64,000 nucleotides of DNA from assembly GCA_022511345.1 (NCBI GenBank), contig JAFLRR010000002.1, positions 62,001-126,000 of the forward strand. Direction: 5' to 3'. This stretch comes from Alistipes sp. (GTDB taxonomy: Bacteria; Bacteroidota; Bacteroidia; Bacteroidales; Rikenellaceae). Numbering within the stretch: position 1 is the first letter of the stretch; each line of letters begins with the position of its first letter. This document shows positions 23,844-34,437 of this stretch, in pieces. The notes under the pieces were generated by a model. The model made no database searches and was not told the DNA's origin. It was given only the letters and a program-made list of their open reading frames with translations. A program made the translations under genes and the position numbers.

Positions 23844-24389
23844 CTATCTCGAGGCGGCATCTTTCGAGCCGTTCACGCCCCGCGAGTCGAGGGCCCACTT
23901 GCCGTCGGCGCGCAGGGCCTGTTCTATTATGTCGCGCACGCATCCGCGGCCTCCGGGATACTCTGACACATATCGCGACGCCTCTATCACCTCGCTGGCT
24001 GCATCTGCGGGGCATACCGGTATTCCCACGGCCCTCATGCACTCCAGGTCGGGTATGTCGTCGCCCATGAACACGGCGCGTTTGGGATTTATGCCGTACT
24101 CCTCGAAGAACTCGTTCATGGCGGCTATTTTGTCCATGCAGTCGAGATATATCTTGGTCACTTTCAGTTTCTTCATGCGCATCCGCAGCAGCTCTCCGCG
24201 GCCGCCCGATATGATGCATATCCTGTATCCCATGCGCATGGCATATGCCACGGCATATCCGTCCTTGGCATAATACCGGCGTATGAAGTCGTCGCCCGGT
24301 ATCGGCGTGATGCCGCCGTCGGTGAATACGCCGTCCACGTCGAAGACGAAAGCCTCGACACCCGCTATATCCTCTTTGAAGTTTCCCAT
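23844..24389 (-). CDS. kdsC: HAD phosphatase, KdsC-like (3-deoxy-D-manno-octulosonate 8-phosphate phosphatase)
   Basis: This 181-residue HAD-superfamily phosphatase of the C0 (capless) type makes KDO from KDO-8-phosphate for lipid A core synthesis. It has 'FDVDGVFTDG' (nucleophile Asp17 and acid Asp19), 'IISGGRGELL' (motif II), a lysine at about 98-105, and 'FMGDDIPDLE' (motif IV). The length fits KdsC. The ATG at 24389 is preferred because the frame upstream runs through the neighbouring gene and lacks similarity to HAD proteins. It overlaps the DUF2520 gene by 25 bp, an arrangement also seen in Bacteroides. Confidence 0.88.
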   Translation of the reverse strand: MGNFKEDIAGVEAFVFDVDGVFTDGGITPIPGDDFIRRYYAKDGYAVAYAMRMGYRICIISGGRGELLRMRMKKLKVTKIYLDCMDKIAAMNEFFEEYGINPKRAVFMGDDIPDLECMRAVGIPVCPADAASEVIEASRYVSEYPGGRGCVRDIIEQALRADGKWALDSRGVNGSKDAASR

Positions 24390-25150
24390 ATCTCGTCGCT
24401 TAAAAGTTTGTAAATCTCGCTCAGCCTGGCCTCCTGCTTCAGCAGCTCCATGTGTCTCTGCATCGAGGCCATGTCGCCCCGCACGGCGGGTCCCGTCTGC
24501 ACCTCGGGCGGGTTTTGCGCCGCCAGAGCCTTTGCGGCGGTCTCGGCAATCAGCGGGCGCAGCTCGTCGAATCCGAACCCTGCGCGCTCCATCATCCGAG
24601 CCCCTATGCCGTACAGCGCGTTTGTGAAGTTGCATGCGAACACCGCAGCCAGATGTATCATCCGTCTGCTCTGCGAGTCTGCGCGGCGCGTGCAGCGGCT
24701 GAGTCTCTGCGCGAATGCCTCGAGAGCCTCTGCGGTCAGCTCGTCCGAGCCCTCTGTAAATATCGGAATCGAGGCGAAGTCCGTCTGGCGCCCGGCCGTG
24801 AATGTCTGCAGCGGATATATCACTCCGCGCCGTGCGAATCTCTGCGGCAGCGCCAGCAGCGGGGTAGCGCCCGATGTGTGGGCCACTATCGCCTCTGCCG
24901 GTATTCCGGGCCATTCCGCCACGCTCTCTATTACCGCGTCGCTCACGGCTATTATGCAGAGCTCGGCACCCGTCAGCGGCGTCTGCGGGTCGACATATTG
25001 GGCGCCGCATTTTGCAGCTATCTCTCTGCCGCGCACGCTGTTGCGGGCCGCTATTCGCAGCTTTGCACCCTCGGTTCGGGCCACGGCTGCCGCCAGCGCC
25101 TCGGCGAGGTTTCCGCTGCCTATTATGGCTATGTCCGATAAAGGTCTCAT
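24365..25150 (-). CDS. Rossmann-like/DUF2520 domain protein
   Basis: This 261-residue protein has an N-terminal NAD(P)-binding Rossmann fold ('IAIIGSGNLAEALAAA', residues 7-22) related to ketopantoate and pyrroline-5-carboxylate reductases. A C-terminal helical DUF2520 domain contains 'HLAAVFACNFTNALYG'. No reaction has been firmly assigned to the family. It is the first gene of a pair with kdsC. The upstream 200 bp hold no clear -7 element on this strand. Confidence 0.82.
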   Translation of the reverse strand: MRPLSDIAIIGSGNLAEALAAAVARTEGAKLRIAARNSVRGREIAAKCGAQYVDPQTPLTGAELCIIAVSDAVIESVAEWPGIPAEAIVAHTSGATPLLALPQRFARRGVIYPLQTFTAGRQTDFASIPIFTEGSDELTAEALEAFAQRLSRCTRRADSQSRRMIHLAAVFACNFTNALYGIGARMMERAGFGFDELRPLIAETAAKALAAQNPPEVQTGPAVRGDMASMQRHMELLKQEARLSEIYKLLSDEIWETSKRI

Positions 25151-25329
25151 CCGACTGCTGTTTTATACGGCAAATATGGCAAAGATAGCGGGAAATTCAA
25201 AATCCCAGGGCGCTCTTTTGTCGCTTTTGCGCCCAAAAGCGACAGAAACAATTAACAATTAGTAATTAGCAATTTTCATGCGCTGCCGAGCAGCGCCATA
25301 ATTTTGAATTGCGAAGCATATGGGCAAAA

Positions 25330-25357
25330 AAAAATCGGTCATGAAGACCGATTTTTT
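25330..25357. terminator. Bidirectional terminator after the small lipoprotein gene
   Basis: AAAATCGGTC (25331-25340) pairs with GACCGATTTT (25346-25355) around a 5-nt loop, with A and T runs on either side. Confidence 0.8.
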
Positions 25358-25367
25358 ATTTTTGCGA

Positions 25368-25766
25368 CTATTTATTTTCCAGAAAACGCTTGTTTATCGT
25401 CCAGCCGTGCTGCACATACCACAGACTGTCTTCGGGAACTTTTGATGCCTCGCCGGGTCCAAAATTAAAGTCGCCTTTACCACGTACTTTGGGAGATAAC
25501 TCAATAGTCGGCTGCAGAACCTTGTTGCGCATAATTAGGATATTATTTGACCGCATATCACTCCAAGTACCTTCTAAGGGAACTATATAAATCGTACGGA
25601 TTAAGGGATATTCTTTCGAATTCATAATTTTCGTTACCGTCTCTGGCAACTCGCTAATCTTGGTCATCTGGGTAAGTTCAATCTCGACATCCTTGGTCGG
25701 TTCTTCTTTGCTGCAGCCGGCAGCCAGCAGGGCCGCAAACAGAGAAATAAATAACAGTTTTTTCAT
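25368..25766 (-). CDS. Small lipoprotein of unknown function
   Basis: This 132-residue protein has a lipoprotein signal: MKKLLFISLFAALLAAGC, with the lipobox LAAGC giving Cys18 as the acylated residue, then a charged 'SKEEP' stretch. The mature part has no family I recognise. It includes 'LIRTIYIVPLEGTWSDMRSN' and ends with 'VQHGWTINKRFLENK'. The gene is AT-richer than its neighbours and stands alone. The start at 25766 puts the lipobox at the usual distance. Confidence 0.65.
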   Translation of the reverse strand: MKKLLFISLFAALLAAGCSKEEPTKDVEIELTQMTKISELPETVTKIMNSKEYPLIRTIYIVPLEGTWSDMRSNNILIMRNKVLQPTIELSPKVRGKGDFNFGPGEASKVPEDSLWYVQHGWTINKRFLENK

Positions 25767-26255
25767 AACGCACAAAAAGTTGTTTAATTGGTTAATAAAT
25801 GGTTAGCGCACGAACAACAATAAAGCGTGAACAAAACTTGCATCTATCCACAAAAGAGGTCTTGGCGTACCCGCACAGAAGATATATGAAGAATGCCCAC
25901 GCCGTATAAACGACATGAACATCAACCTTACCGCTTTCTGTGTTACCGTAAAAAACCGCCAAGTTTCTTTTGTAAGAAAGTTAAGTCGATGCTTTAAGCT
26001 GTCCGATATGCTGCACCCCTGACAGAGTGCAGTGCAAATGTAGGAATTATATTTCGCAGGTGCAAACGCAGCCTCCGCTGCCGAGTATTTTATACGCTGA
26101 CAATCAGCGATATGCAATATATACTATAAATAAACGATTATATTGTTGAAAAGATTATAAGTAAAAAGAATCGAAATTTCGGCGCACAAGCCATAAAACG
26201 CTGAAAAAACGCGCAAAAAGTTGTCTGAAAGTATTGCGGAGTCGAAATATTTGAG
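25767..26255. other. Long intergenic region upstream of the ribosomal super-operon
   Basis: No convincing gene is seen. The minus strand carries a full -7 match (TACATTTG, 26035-26042) about 270 bp before the small lipoprotein, so that gene may have a long leader. A minus-strand open frame at 25803-26117 lacks any recognisable feature. Confidence 0.45.
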
Positions 26256-26263
26256 TAAATTTG
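26256..26263 (+). promoter_or_regulatory. -7 element of the str operon (rpsL promoter)
   Basis: TAAATTTG is a full consensus match 65 bp before the rpsL ATG. TTG at 26234-26236 is 19 bp upstream, a fitting -33 element. Confidence 0.7.
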
Positions 26264-26328
26264 CAGCCCGAATTATCGGAAAAGAGATGAAACATAACTA
26301 AAAGTTAAAGGACAAAAAACGTTGTAAA

Positions 26329-26712
26329 ATGCCAACTATCCAACAGTTAGTAAGAAATGGACGAGTTCGCATGGAGGACAAATCGAAGTCCCCGGCACTC
26401 GCGGCGTGTCCGCAGCGCAGAGGTGTCTGCACGCGTGTGTACACGACCACTCCCAAGAAGCCTAACTCGGCCATGCGTAAGGTGGCGCGTGTCAGACTGA
26501 CCAACGGCAAGGAGGTCAACGCCTACATTCCGGGCGAGGGCCACAACCTGCAGGAACACTCGATCGTACTGGTTCGCGGCGGTCGTGTCAAGGACCTCCC
26601 CGGTGTGCGTTATCACCTGGTTCGCGGAGCACTCGACTCGGCTGGTGTAGACGGTCGCCGTCAGCGCCGCTCGAAGTACGGAGCTAAACGACCCAAGGCA
26701 GGCAAGAAGTAA
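26329..26712 (+). CDS. rpsL: 30S ribosomal protein S12
   Basis: This 127-residue decoding-centre protein has the highly conserved '[19 protein letters not shown]' loop, in which lysine changes give streptomycin resistance, and '[13 protein letters not shown]'. The KP residues are in the usual sensitive form. It is the first gene of the str operon, followed by rpsG and fusA, with spacers of 40 bp and 18 bp. Confidence 0.98.
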   Translation: MPTIQQLVRNGRVRMEDKSKSPALAACPQRRGVCTRVYTTTPKKPNSAMRKVARVRLTNGKEVNAYIPGEGHNLQEHSIVLVRGGRVKDLPGVRYHLVRGALDSAGVDGRRQRRSKYGAKRPKAGKK

Positions 26713-26752
26713 ACCGAACTCAAAACACGAAATTTTTAATTAGCAAGTCACA

Positions 26753-27229
26753 ATGAGAAAAGCTAAGCCAAAGAAGCGAATTCTACTTCCGGACCCCAAG
26801 TTTGCGGACGTAACGGTTACCCGTTTCGTGAACAACCTCATGCTGGACGGTAAGAAGAGTATTGCCTACGAAATTTTCTACAATGCGCTTGAGCTCGTAG
26901 GTAAGAAGATGAAGGATGCTGATAAATCTCCTCTGGAAATCTGGAAACAGGCTCTCGAGAATATCACACCCCAAGTCGAAGTTAAATCGAAGCGTATCGG
27001 CGGTGCGACGTTCCAGGTTCCTACGGAGGTTCGCCCGGAGCGCAAGATTTCGATCTCTATGAAAAACCTTGTCCTTTACTCGCGCAAGCGTTCCGGCAAA
27101 TCCATGGCTGAGAAACTCTCGGGCGAGATTGTCGACGCATACAACCTCCAGGGCGCCGCTTACAAGCGCAAGGAGGAGATGCACCGCATGGCAGAGGCAA
27201 ACAAGGCGTTTGCTCATTTCAGGTTCTAA
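26753..27229 (+). CDS. rpsG: 30S ribosomal protein S7
   Basis: This 158-residue protein nucleates assembly of the 30S head and contacts the E site. It starts MRKAKPKKR, as in other Bacteroidota, and carries '[20 protein letters not shown]' and the usual '[16 protein letters not shown]'. It lies between rpsL and fusA. Confidence 0.98.
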   Translation: MRKAKPKKRILLPDPKFADVTVTRFVNNLMLDGKKSIAYEIFYNALELVGKKMKDADKSPLEIWKQALENITPQVEVKSKRIGGATFQVPTEVRPERKISISMKNLVLYSRKRSGKSMAEKLSGEIVDAYNLQGAAYKRKEEMHRMAEANKAFAHFRF

Positions 27230-27247
27230 TAAAAGAAGTACCGAAAA

Positions 27248-29362
27248 ATGGCTGCAAGAGACTTAAATTACACTCGCAACATCGGCATCATGGCTCACAT
27301 CGATGCCGGCAAGACCACCACGTCGGAGCGTATCCTCTTCTACACGGGCAAAACCCACAAAATCGGAGAGGTGCACGAGGGTGGCGCAACGATGGACTGG
27401 ATGGTGCAGGAGCAGGAGCGCGGTATCACGATTACTTCGGCCGCTACCACCGCTTTCTGGCACTACAAGGACAAGACCTATCAGATAAACCTCATCGACA
27501 CCCCGGGACACGTCGACTTTACGGTCGAGGTGGAGCGCTCGCTGCGCGTGCTGGACGGTGCCGTGGCTACGTTCTGTGCAGTAGGCGGCGTGGAGCCCCA
27601 GTCGGAGACTGTGTGGCGTCAGGCCGACAAGTACAACGTCCCCCGTATCGGCTACGTCAACAAGATGGACCGCACGGGTGCCGACTTCCTGTCGGTGTGC
27701 GCGCAGATCAAGAAGCACTTCGGTGCAACGGCTCTGCCCGTGGTTCTGCCCATCGGCGCCGAGGACAAGTTCGAGGGTCTGATAGACCTTATATATAATA
27801 ACGCGATCTACTACTACGACGACAAGACCGTCCGCGACAACTTCGAGATTCGCGAGATTCCCGCGAACATGAAGGCCGAGGCCGAGGAGTGGCGCAACAA
27901 ACTCATCGAGGAGGTGGCCGCTACCGACGACGCGCTGATGGAGAAGTTCTTCGAGGATCCCAACTCGATTACTCCCGACGAACTCATAGCTGCAATCCGC
28001 AAGGCTACCATCTCCATGCAGCTGGTGCCGATGCTCTGCGGCTCGTCGTTCCACAACAAGGGTGTGCAGAAGCTGCTCGACTACGTTATCGCATTCCTGC
28101 CCTCGCCGCTGGATGTTCCCGCTGTGGAGGGTACCAACCCCAAGACCGAGGAGGTAGAGGTGCGTCAGGCTTCGGAGGACGAGCCTTTCTGCGGTCTGGC
28201 ATTCAAAATCGCTACCGACCCCTTCGTGGGCCGTCTGGCTTTCGTGCGCGTATACTCGGGTAAGCTCGACGCAGGTTCGTATGTGCTCAACGCACGCAGC
28301 GGCAAGCGTGAGCGTATCAGCCGCATCTACCAGATGCACGCCAACAAACAGAATCCTCTGGAGACCGTAGGCGCCGGCGACATCTGCGCTGCCGTAGGTT
28401 TCAAGGAGATACACACGGGCGACACCCTCTGCGCCGAGAACGCTCCTATCGTTCTCGAGCAGATGACCTTCCCCGAGCCGGTTATCGGTCTGGCTGTCGA
28501 GCCCAAGACTCAGAAGGACCTCGACAAGCTGGGCATCGCTCTGGCGAAGCTGGCCGAGGAGGACCCGACCTTCACCGTTCACACCGACGAGGAGAGCGGC
28601 CAGACCGTCATCAGCGGTATGGGCGAGCTTCACCTGGACATCATCGTGGACCGTCTGCGTCGCGAGTTCGGCGTGGAAATCAACCAGGGTGCTCCCCAGG
28701 TTAACTACAAGGAGGCTCTTACCAAAACTGTTCAGCACCGCGAGGTGTTCAAGAAGCAGACCGGAGGTCGAGGAAAGTTTGCGGACATCATCTTCGAAAT
28801 CGGTCCTGCCGACGAGGGCAAGATGGGTCTTACGTTTGTCGACGAGGTCAAGGGCGGAAATATTCCGAAGGAGTTCATCCCCGCAGTGCAGAAGGGATTC
28901 GAGGCCGCTATGGCAAACGGCGCTCTGGCCGGATACACGATGGACTCGATGAAGGTCACCCTGAAGGACGGTTCGTTCCACCCGGTGGACTCCGACCAGC
29001 TGTCGTTCGAAATCGCAGCTCGCAACGGTTACCGTGTGGCTGCTCCCAAGGCCGGTTCGGTCATCATGGAGCCCGTCATGTCGGTCGAGGTCGTTACTCC
29101 CGAGGAGAACATGGGCGACATCATCGGCGACCTGAACAAGCGCCGCGGCCAGATTCAGGGCATGGAGTCGAAAGGCACCGCCCGCGTGGTCAAGGCTGCC
29201 GTGCCTCTGTCGGAGATGTTCGGCTATGTGACCGTGCTGCGTACCATTTCGTCGGGTCGCGCTACCTCGTCCATGGAGTTCTCGCACTTCGAGGAGGTGC
29301 CCGCTAACCTCGCAAAGGAGATTATCGAGAAGGCAAGCGGCCGCCGCAAGGATTTGGAATAA
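27248..29362 (+). CDS. fusA: Elongation factor G
   Basis: This 704-residue translocation GTPase has G1 AHIDAGKTT (about 16-24), the switch region '[12 protein letters not shown]', G3 DTPGH, G4 NKMD and the five-domain EF-G layout to the end. Its length and place in the str operon fit the main EF-G rather than the paralogues found elsewhere in Bacteroidota. It is followed by rpsJ at 15 bp. Confidence 0.98.
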   Translation: MAARDLNYTRNIGIMAHIDAGKTTTSERILFYTGKTHKIGEVHEGGATMDWMVQEQERGITITSAATTAFWHYKDKTYQINLIDTPGHVDFTVEVERSLRVLDGAVATFCAVGGVEPQSETVWRQADKYNVPRIGYVNKMDRTGADFLSVCAQIKKHFGATALPVVLPIGAEDKFEGLIDLIYNNAIYYYDDKTVRDNFEIREIPANMKAEAEEWRNKLIEEVAATDDALMEKFFEDPNSITPDELIAAIRKATISMQLVPMLCGSSFHNKGVQKLLDYVIAFLPSPLDVPAVEGTNPKTEEVEVRQASEDEPFCGLAFKIATDPFVGRLAFVRVYSGKLDAGSYVLNARSGKRERISRIYQMHANKQNPLETVGAGDICAAVGFKEIHTGDTLCAENAPIVLEQMTFPEPVIGLAVEPKTQKDLDKLGIALAKLAEEDPTFTVHTDEESGQTVISGMGELHLDIIVDRLRREFGVEINQGAPQVNYKEALTKTVQHREVFKKQTGGRGKFADIIFEIGPADEGKMGLTFVDEVKGGNIPKEFIPAVQKGFEAAMANGALAGYTMDSMKVTLKDGSFHPVDSDQLSFEIAARNGYRVAAPKAGSVIMEPVMSVEVVTPEENMGDIIGDLNKRRGQIQGMESKGTARVVKAAVPLSEMFGYVTVLRTISSGRATSSMEFSHFEEVPANLAKEIIEKASGRRKDLE

Positions 29363-29377
29363 TAAGAGTTTAAGGAT

Positions 29378-29683
29378 ATGAATCAGAAAATCAGAATCAA
29401 ACTGAAGTCTTTCGACCATAACCTCGCCGACAAATCGGCCGAGAAAATCGTGAAGACCGTGAAGAGCACCGACGCTATGGTGAGCGGTCCGGTGCCCCTC
29501 CCGACGCGCAAGCAGATTTTCACCGTGAACCGTTCGACCTTCGTAAACAAGAAGGCTCGCGAGCAGTTCCAGCTCTGCACTTTCAAGCGCATCATCGACA
29601 TCTACTCGTCGACCCCCAAGACCATCGACGCTCTCATGAAGCTCGAGCTGCCGTCGGGTGTCGAGGTATCGATAGAGGTTTGA
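29378..29683 (+). CDS. rpsJ: 30S ribosomal protein S10
   Basis: This 101-residue protein has the conserved '[20 protein letters not shown]' start and '[17 protein letters not shown]'. S10 also joins the NusB antitermination complex. In this genome it is joined to the str genes and separated from rplC by a 262-bp structured gap. Confidence 0.98.
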   Translation: MNQKIRIKLKSFDHNLADKSAEKIVKTVKSTDAMVSGPVPLPTRKQIFTVNRSTFVNKKAREQFQLCTFKRIIDIYSSTPKTIDALMKLELPSGVEVSIEV

Positions 29684-29945
29684 TGATATAGACCTTGCCG
29701 GCTCGCTCCGTCGCCATGAAGGCGGCGGAGCTGCAACCGGCCGAGGGGCCGCGGACAGAAGCCGAACGTAACCAAGACCCGAGGGGCATGAGAGTGTCGG
29801 AAGGGCGAGGGAACGGGAGGCGCTGATGAAGGAGCCGAACGGAACCGGGGCACGGGATGGTGCCTGAGCGGGGATGCGGCTCGGCGATGACCGCGGTTTG
29901 CAAACAGAGAAACACTTTTATTTTAACAAACGTAATTCGACTAAA
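29684..29945 (+). promoter_or_regulatory. Structured non-coding gap between rpsJ and rplC; candidate leader RNA
   Basis: In an otherwise compact operon, 262 bp carry no gene. A strong two-part hairpin starts the gap: 29697-29701 pairs with 29737-29741 (GCCGG/CCGGC), and inside it 11 bp (29705-29715 with 29721-29731, one G-U) close the loop ATGAA. A second hairpin (GGCAC/GTGCC) lies near 29848-29863. The rest is purine-rich. No -7 match is seen. A leader through which L3 or L4 regulates the S10 genes, as L4 does in E. coli, is plausible but not shown. Confidence 0.5.
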
Positions 29946-30560
29946 ATGTCAGGACTTATTGGAAAGAAAATCGGAATGACTTCCGTTTACAGTGCCGAGG
30001 GTAAGAACATACCATGCACTGTTATCGAGGCCGGTCCGTGTGTGGTTACGCAAATCAAGACCGTCGAGAAGGATACCTACGAGGCGGTTCAGCTTGCCTA
30101 TGACGACAAAAGTGAAAAGCACACCGGCAAGAGTTTGTTAGGTCACTTCAAGAAGGCCGGAACGACGCCCAAGCGCAAGCTGGCGGAGTTCAAGGGCATG
30201 CCCGAAGTGAATCTCGGAGACACTCTGACCGTCGAAATGTTCTCGGAGGAGGACTGGGTCGACGTGACGGGAATCTCGAAAGGACGCGGTTTCCAGGGCG
30301 TTGTCAAGCGCCACGGATTCGGCGGTGTGGGCGGCCAGACTCACGGTCAGCACAACCGTCAGCGCAAACCCGGTTCGCTGGGCGCTTCGTCCTATCCCTC
30401 GCGTGTCTTCAAGGGCAAGCGTCTGCCGGGCCACATGGGCGGCGAGCAGGTTAAGGTTCTCAACCTGCGTGTATTCAAGGTAATTCCCGAAAACAACCTT
30501 ATCCTGGTGAAGGGTTCGGTTCCGGGTGCCAAAGGTTCATATTTAACAATCGAGAAATAG
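29946..30560 (+). CDS. rplC: 50S ribosomal protein L3
   Basis: This 204-residue protein starts [16 protein letters not shown]. The long loop '[19 protein letters not shown]' near the peptidyl transferase centre is present. An in-frame upstream start at 29874 is rejected, since it would translate the non-coding gap. rplD starts 1 bp after its stop codon. Confidence 0.98.
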   Translation: MSGLIGKKIGMTSVYSAEGKNIPCTVIEAGPCVVTQIKTVEKDTYEAVQLAYDDKSEKHTGKSLLGHFKKAGTTPKRKLAEFKGMPEVNLGDTLTVEMFSEEDWVDVTGISKGRGFQGVVKRHGFGGVGGQTHGQHNRQRKPGSLGASSYPSRVFKGKRLPGHMGGEQVKVLNLRVFKVIPENNLILVKGSVPGAKGSYLTIEK

Positions 30561-30561
30561 T

Positions 30562-31188
30562 ATGGAATTAGCTGTATTGAACGCACAGGGCAATGACACC
30601 GGTCGTAAAGTAGTTCTTTCCGACGCGGTCTTCGGCGTGGAGGCTAATGACCACGCTATCTATCTTGCCGTTAAGCAGTATCTGGCTGATCAGCGCCAGG
30701 GTACGCACAAATCCAAGCAGCGCAACGAGGTTGCAGGCTCCACCCGCAAGCTCAAGCGTCAGAAGGGTACGGGCGGCGCACGCTGCGGCAGCATCAAGTC
30801 CCCGCTTTTCCCGGGCGGCGGCCGCGTGTTCGGTCCGGTGCCCCGCGACTATAGCTTCAAGCTCAACAAGAAACTCAAGCGCCTGGCACGCCGCAGCGCT
30901 CTGACCTACAAGGCTCAGGCCGGCGCCATCTGCGTTGTAGAGGCTCCCAAGTTCGACGCCCCCAAGACCAAGTCGGTGGTTGCACTGGCCGAGGCTCTGA
31001 AGGTGGCCGACAAGAAGGTTCTGATGATTCTGCCGGAGGGCGACGTGAATCTGCAGCTCTCGTGCCGCAACATCCCGTCGATCAAGCCCGTGCTCGCGCA
31101 GAATGTAAACACCTACGAGGTGATGAACGCATCGGCTCTGGTGCTCGTAGAGGGCGCCGAGAACGTACTGAATGTAATGTTAGCTTAA
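30562..31188 (+). CDS. rplD: 50S ribosomal protein L4
   Basis: This 208-residue protein has the basic extended loop '[20 protein letters not shown]' that lines the exit tunnel, and '[20 protein letters not shown]'. L4 is the autoregulator of S10 operons in many bacteria, which makes the structured gap upstream of rplC of interest. Confidence 0.98.
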   Translation: MELAVLNAQGNDTGRKVVLSDAVFGVEANDHAIYLAVKQYLADQRQGTHKSKQRNEVAGSTRKLKRQKGTGGARCGSIKSPLFPGGGRVFGPVPRDYSFKLNKKLKRLARRSALTYKAQAGAICVVEAPKFDAPKTKSVVALAEALKVADKKVLMILPEGDVNLQLSCRNIPSIKPVLAQNVNTYEVMNASALVLVEGAENVLNVMLA

Positions 31189-31201
31189 AACGGATTGAAA
31201 G

Positions 31202-31492
31202 ATGGAAATTATCATTAAGCCTATATTGACCGAGAAGATGACGGTTCAGGGCGAGAAGTTGAACCGCTACGGTTTTGTCGTCGACACGAAAGCTAACAAG
31301 CTGCAGATACGCGAGGCAGTCGAGCGGATGTACAACGTTACGGTTACCGACGTCAACACAATCAACTGCATGGGCAAACTCAAGAGCCGCTACACCAAGG
31401 CGGGTCTGCTCGAGGGCCGTGCCAACAACTTCAAGAAGGCTATCGTAACCTTGAAGGAGGGAGACAAGATAGATTTTTACAGTAATATCTAA
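31202..31492 (+). CDS. rplW: 50S ribosomal protein L23
   Basis: This 96-residue protein is at the tunnel exit, where trigger factor and SRP dock. It has '[11 protein letters not shown]' at the start and '[20 protein letters not shown]' in the middle, and is followed by rplB at 5 bp. Confidence 0.97.
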   Translation: MEIIIKPILTEKMTVQGEKLNRYGFVVDTKANKLQIREAVERMYNVTVTDVNTINCMGKLKSRYTKAGLLEGRANNFKKAIVTLKEGDKIDFYSNI

Positions 31493-31497
31493 CGAAG

Positions 31498-32322
31498 ATG
31501 GCAGTAAGAAAGTTTAAGCCTGTAACCGCAGGCACGAGACATAAGATTATCGGCACGTTCGAGGAGATTACGTCGAACAAGCCCGAAAAGTCGTTGCTCA
31601 GCCCCAAGAAGAGCACCGGCGGCCGCAACAATACCGGCAAGATGACCATGCGCTATATCGGCGGCGGTCACAAGCAGATGTATCGCAACGTGGACTTCAA
31701 GCGTTGCAAGGACGGCATGGCCGCTACTGTAAAGACTATCGAATACGACCCGAACCGTACGGCCAGAATCGCTCTGGTGGTTTATGCCGACGGTACGAAG
31801 AGCTACATAATCGCTCCTGCAGGCCTGAAGGTGGGCCAGACGGTCATGAGCGGTGCGGGAGTGGCTCCCGAGACCGGAAACACGCTCTTCCTTTCGGAGA
31901 TACCTCTGGGTACGGTGATTCACAACATCGAGCTCTACCCGGGTCAGGGCGCAGCTATGGCTCGCTCGGCCGGTTCGTATGCGCAGCTGCTGGCTCGCGA
32001 AGGCAAGTTCGCAATCATCAAGCTGCCTTCGGGTGAGACTCGCATGGTACTCGTTACGTGCCGCGCGACGGTGGGCACCGTGTCCAACGTCGACCACAAC
32101 CTCGAAAGCTCGGGTAAGGCGGGCCGCAGCCGCTGGCTGGGCCGTCGTCCGCGCAACCGAGGCGTCGTCATGAACCCTGTAGATCACCCGATGGGTGGTG
32201 GTGAAGGTCGTGCGTCGGGTGGTCATCCGCGTTCGCGCAAGGGTCTGCTTGCTAAGGGTTACAAGACTCGCAACCCGAAGAAGACGACCTCGAAGTTTAT
32301 TATTTCCAGAAAGAAAAAATAA
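31498..32322 (+). CDS. rplB: 50S ribosomal protein L2
   Basis: This 274-residue protein is needed for subunit joining and peptide bond formation. It has '[19 protein letters not shown]' and the C-terminal '[20 protein letters not shown]', containing the conserved histidine of the family. Confidence 0.98.
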   Translation: MAVRKFKPVTAGTRHKIIGTFEEITSNKPEKSLLSPKKSTGGRNNTGKMTMRYIGGGHKQMYRNVDFKRCKDGMAATVKTIEYDPNRTARIALVVYADGTKSYIIAPAGLKVGQTVMSGAGVAPETGNTLFLSEIPLGTVIHNIELYPGQGAAMARSAGSYAQLLAREGKFAIIKLPSGETRMVLVTCRATVGTVSNVDHNLESSGKAGRSRWLGRRPRNRGVVMNPVDHPMGGGEGRASGGHPRSRKGLLAKGYKTRNPKKTTSKFIISRKKK

Positions 32323-32335
32323 AAAATAGAGTATC

Positions 32336-32605
32336 ATGAGCCGTTCATTAAAAAAAGGACCGTTTATCGACCCGAAGCTCGAGGCGAAAGTAGTCGCACA
32401 GGCCGAAGGCAATAAGAAGTCCGTTATCAAGACCTGGTCGCGTGCGAGCATGATATCGCCCGACTTCGTGGGTCAGACGATCGCCGTGCATAACGGAAAC
32501 AAGTTCATCCCCGTCTATGTCACCGAGAATATGGTCGGACACAAACTCGGCGAGTTCGCCCCCACGCGTAATTTCCGCGGACATGCGGGTAACAAGAAAA
32601 AATAG
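32336..32605 (+). CDS. rpsS: 30S ribosomal protein S19
   Basis: This 89-residue protein of the 30S head opens [15 protein letters not shown] and ends '[16 protein letters not shown]'. Its position between rplB and rplV is the usual one. Confidence 0.98.
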   Translation: MSRSLKKGPFIDPKLEAKVVAQAEGNKKSVIKTWSRASMISPDFVGQTIAVHNGNKFIPVYVTENMVGHKLGEFAPTRNFRGHAGNKKK

Positions 32606-32612
32606 TTAGACC

Positions 32613-33026
32613 ATGGGTGCAAGAAAGAAAATAATGGCCGAAAAGTACAAGGCCGAGAAGAAAGAGAAGGCAATAGCCATTATGCGCGATTGCCCGACCT
32701 CGCCCCGCAAGATGCGTCTGGTTGCCGACATTATCCGCGGCGTGGAGATTAACAAGGCGCTGGGCATCCTCCGCTACTCGAAGAAGGAGGCGTCTATCAG
32801 AATGGAGAAGCTCCTCAAGTCGGCTATCGCCAACTGGGAGGCTAAGAACGAGGGTCAGCGTCTGGAAGACGCAACGCTCTGCGTGAAGGAGGTATTCGTC
32901 GACGGCGGCCGTATGCTCAAGCGCATTCAGGCTGCTCCGCAGGGTCGTGCCCATCGCATCCGCAAGCGTTCGAACCACGTAACTATCGTGGTTGACAAAA
33001 TGGTAGTTAACGAAGAAAACAAGTAA
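32613..33026 (+). CDS. rplV: 50S ribosomal protein L22
   Basis: This 137-residue protein reaches the exit tunnel with its hairpin ('[20 protein letters not shown]'). A basic N-terminal extension precedes the core '[18 protein letters not shown]', as in other Bacteroidota. Confidence 0.97.
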   Translation: MGARKKIMAEKYKAEKKEKAIAIMRDCPTSPRKMRLVADIIRGVEINKALGILRYSKKEASIRMEKLLKSAIANWEAKNEGQRLEDATLCVKEVFVDGGRMLKRIQAAPQGRAHRIRKRSNHVTIVVDKMVVNEENK

Positions 33027-33029
33027 GCA

Positions 33030-33764
33030 ATGGGACAGAAAGTCAATCCGATAGCAAACCGTCTGGGTTATATCAAAGGTTGGGACTCCAACTGGTTCGG
33101 CGGCAAGGATTTCTCGGACAAGCTGGCCGAGGATGCCAAGATTCGCAAGTACCTCAATGTCCGTCTGGCCAAGGCGAGCATCTCGAAGATAATCATCGAG
33201 CGCACGCTGAAACTTGTCACCGTGACTATCTCTACGGCACGTCCGGGCATCATCATCGGCAAAGGCGGCCAGGAAGTCGACAAGCTGAAGGAGGAGCTGA
33301 AGAAGCTCACCGGCAAGGAGGTGCAGATCAACATCTTCGAGGTTAAGCGTCCCGAGACCGACGCTGTAATCGTGGGCCAGAACATCGCCCGTCAGCTCGA
33401 GGGCCGCGTTTCGTACCGCCGCGCAGTCAAGACTGCCGTAGCGTCGACGATGCGCATGGGTGCCGAGGGTATCAAGGTGCAGATTTCGGGCCGCGTGGGC
33501 GGCGCCGAGATGGCTCGCAGCGAGACCATCAAGGAGGGACGTATTCCTCTTCACACCTTCCGTGCCGACGTGGACTACTGCCTCACGGAGGCTCTCACGA
33601 AGGTGGGTATTCTGGGTGTCAAGGTTTGGATTTGCCAGGGTACGGTTTACGGCAAGCGCGACCTGTTCGAGATAGCAGGCGCTGCAACGTCGCGTGCCGG
33701 CAGCCAGCAGCAGGGCCGCGGCGAGCGCAAGGGCGGACCCCGCAGACGCCGCAATAACAAGTAA
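33030..33764 (+). CDS. rpsC: 30S ribosomal protein S3
   Basis: This 244-residue protein has a KH domain with the GKGG loop ('[19 protein letters not shown]') and the mRNA-entry arginines. Its C-terminal tail is Arg/Gly-rich ('[16 protein letters not shown]'). It starts 3 bp after rplV. Confidence 0.98.
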   Translation: MGQKVNPIANRLGYIKGWDSNWFGGKDFSDKLAEDAKIRKYLNVRLAKASISKIIIERTLKLVTVTISTARPGIIIGKGGQEVDKLKEELKKLTGKEVQINIFEVKRPETDAVIVGQNIARQLEGRVSYRRAVKTAVASTMRMGAEGIKVQISGRVGGAEMARSETIKEGRIPLHTFRADVDYCLTEALTKVGILGVKVWICQGTVYGKRDLFEIAGAATSRAGSQQQGRGERKGGPRRRRNNK

Positions 33765-33791
33765 GTAGGACCTTTTAAGCGATAAACTATT

Positions 33792-34220
33792 ATGTTACAG
33801 CCAAAAAAGACCAAATTCAGAAGAATGCAGAAGGGGCGTATGAAGGGACTCGCTCAAAGAGGTAACCAGCTTGCATACGGTTCGTTCGGCATCAAGGCGC
33901 TGGAGTCCACGTGGATTACCGGCCGCCAGATAGAGGCAGCTCGTCAGGCCATCACCCGATACATGAAGCGCGAGGGTCAGATATGGATCCGAATATTCCC
34001 CGACAAACCCATAACCAAGAAGCCCGCCGAGGTGCGAATGGGTAAGGGTAAGGGTAATCCCGAAGGATTCGTAGCTCCCGTAACCCCGGGCCGCATACTG
34101 TTCGAGGCCGAGGGTGTGCCCCTGGCAATTGCGCAGGAGGCGCTCCGTCTGGGTGCGCAGAAGCTGCCTATCACGACCAAGTTCATAGTAAGACGCGATT
34201 ACGTCGAGTCGTCAATCTAA
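33792..34220 (+). CDS. rplP: 50S ribosomal protein L16
   Basis: This 142-residue protein helps position A-site tRNA. It has the N-terminal '[19 protein letters not shown]' and '[20 protein letters not shown]'. The arginine hydroxylated in some bacteria lies in the latter region. Confidence 0.98.
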   Translation: MLQPKKTKFRRMQKGRMKGLAQRGNQLAYGSFGIKALESTWITGRQIEAARQAITRYMKREGQIWIRIFPDKPITKKPAEVRMGKGKGNPEGFVAPVTPGRILFEAEGVPLAIAQEALRLGAQKLPITTKFIVRRDYVESSI

Positions 34221-34235
34221 AGTACATTTAAGACA

Positions 34236-34430
34236 ATGAAAAGTGCAGAAATAAAAGATATGTCGACACAGGACCTCATCGAACGCATCGACGCCGAGAA
34301 GGCTCAGCTCAACAAGCTGAAGGTGCAGCATGCGGTCTCCCCGATTGAGAATCCGTCGATTATAAAGAAGTCTCGCAGAGATATAGCTCGTATGCTGACT
34401 GTTCTGCGACAGAAGAACGCTAAAAACTAA
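34236..34430 (+). CDS. rpmC: 50S ribosomal protein L29
   Basis: This 64-residue, two-helix protein near the tunnel exit has '[20 protein letters not shown]' and '[15 protein letters not shown]', fitting the family in length and pattern. Confidence 0.96.
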   Translation: MKSAEIKDMSTQDLIERIDAEKAQLNKLKVQHAVSPIENPSIIKKSRRDIARMLTVLRQKNAKN

Positions 34431-34437
34431 CATCGCT

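Noticed and set aside
23844..25010. Long 388-codon version of the kdsC-like gene
   Set aside because: Residues before MGNFKED are the neighbouring DUF2520 gene in another frame; no HAD similarity there.
25235..25310. AT-rich repeats (AATTAACAATTAGTAATTAGC) as a possible mobile-element scar
   Set aside because: No terminal repeats or transposase remnant; simple AT-rich intergenic sequence explains it.
25803..26117. Minus-strand open frame of 104 codons in the gap before rpsL
   Set aside because: No signal, domain or convincing start; composition looks like random AT-rich sequence, though a very short peptide cannot be excluded.
27263..29419. 718-codon minus-strand open frame opposite fusA
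   Set aside because: It is the complement of a highly conserved, codon-biased gene; such long antisense frames arise from biased codon use. The same holds opposite rpsE-rplO, secY, rpoA and leuS.
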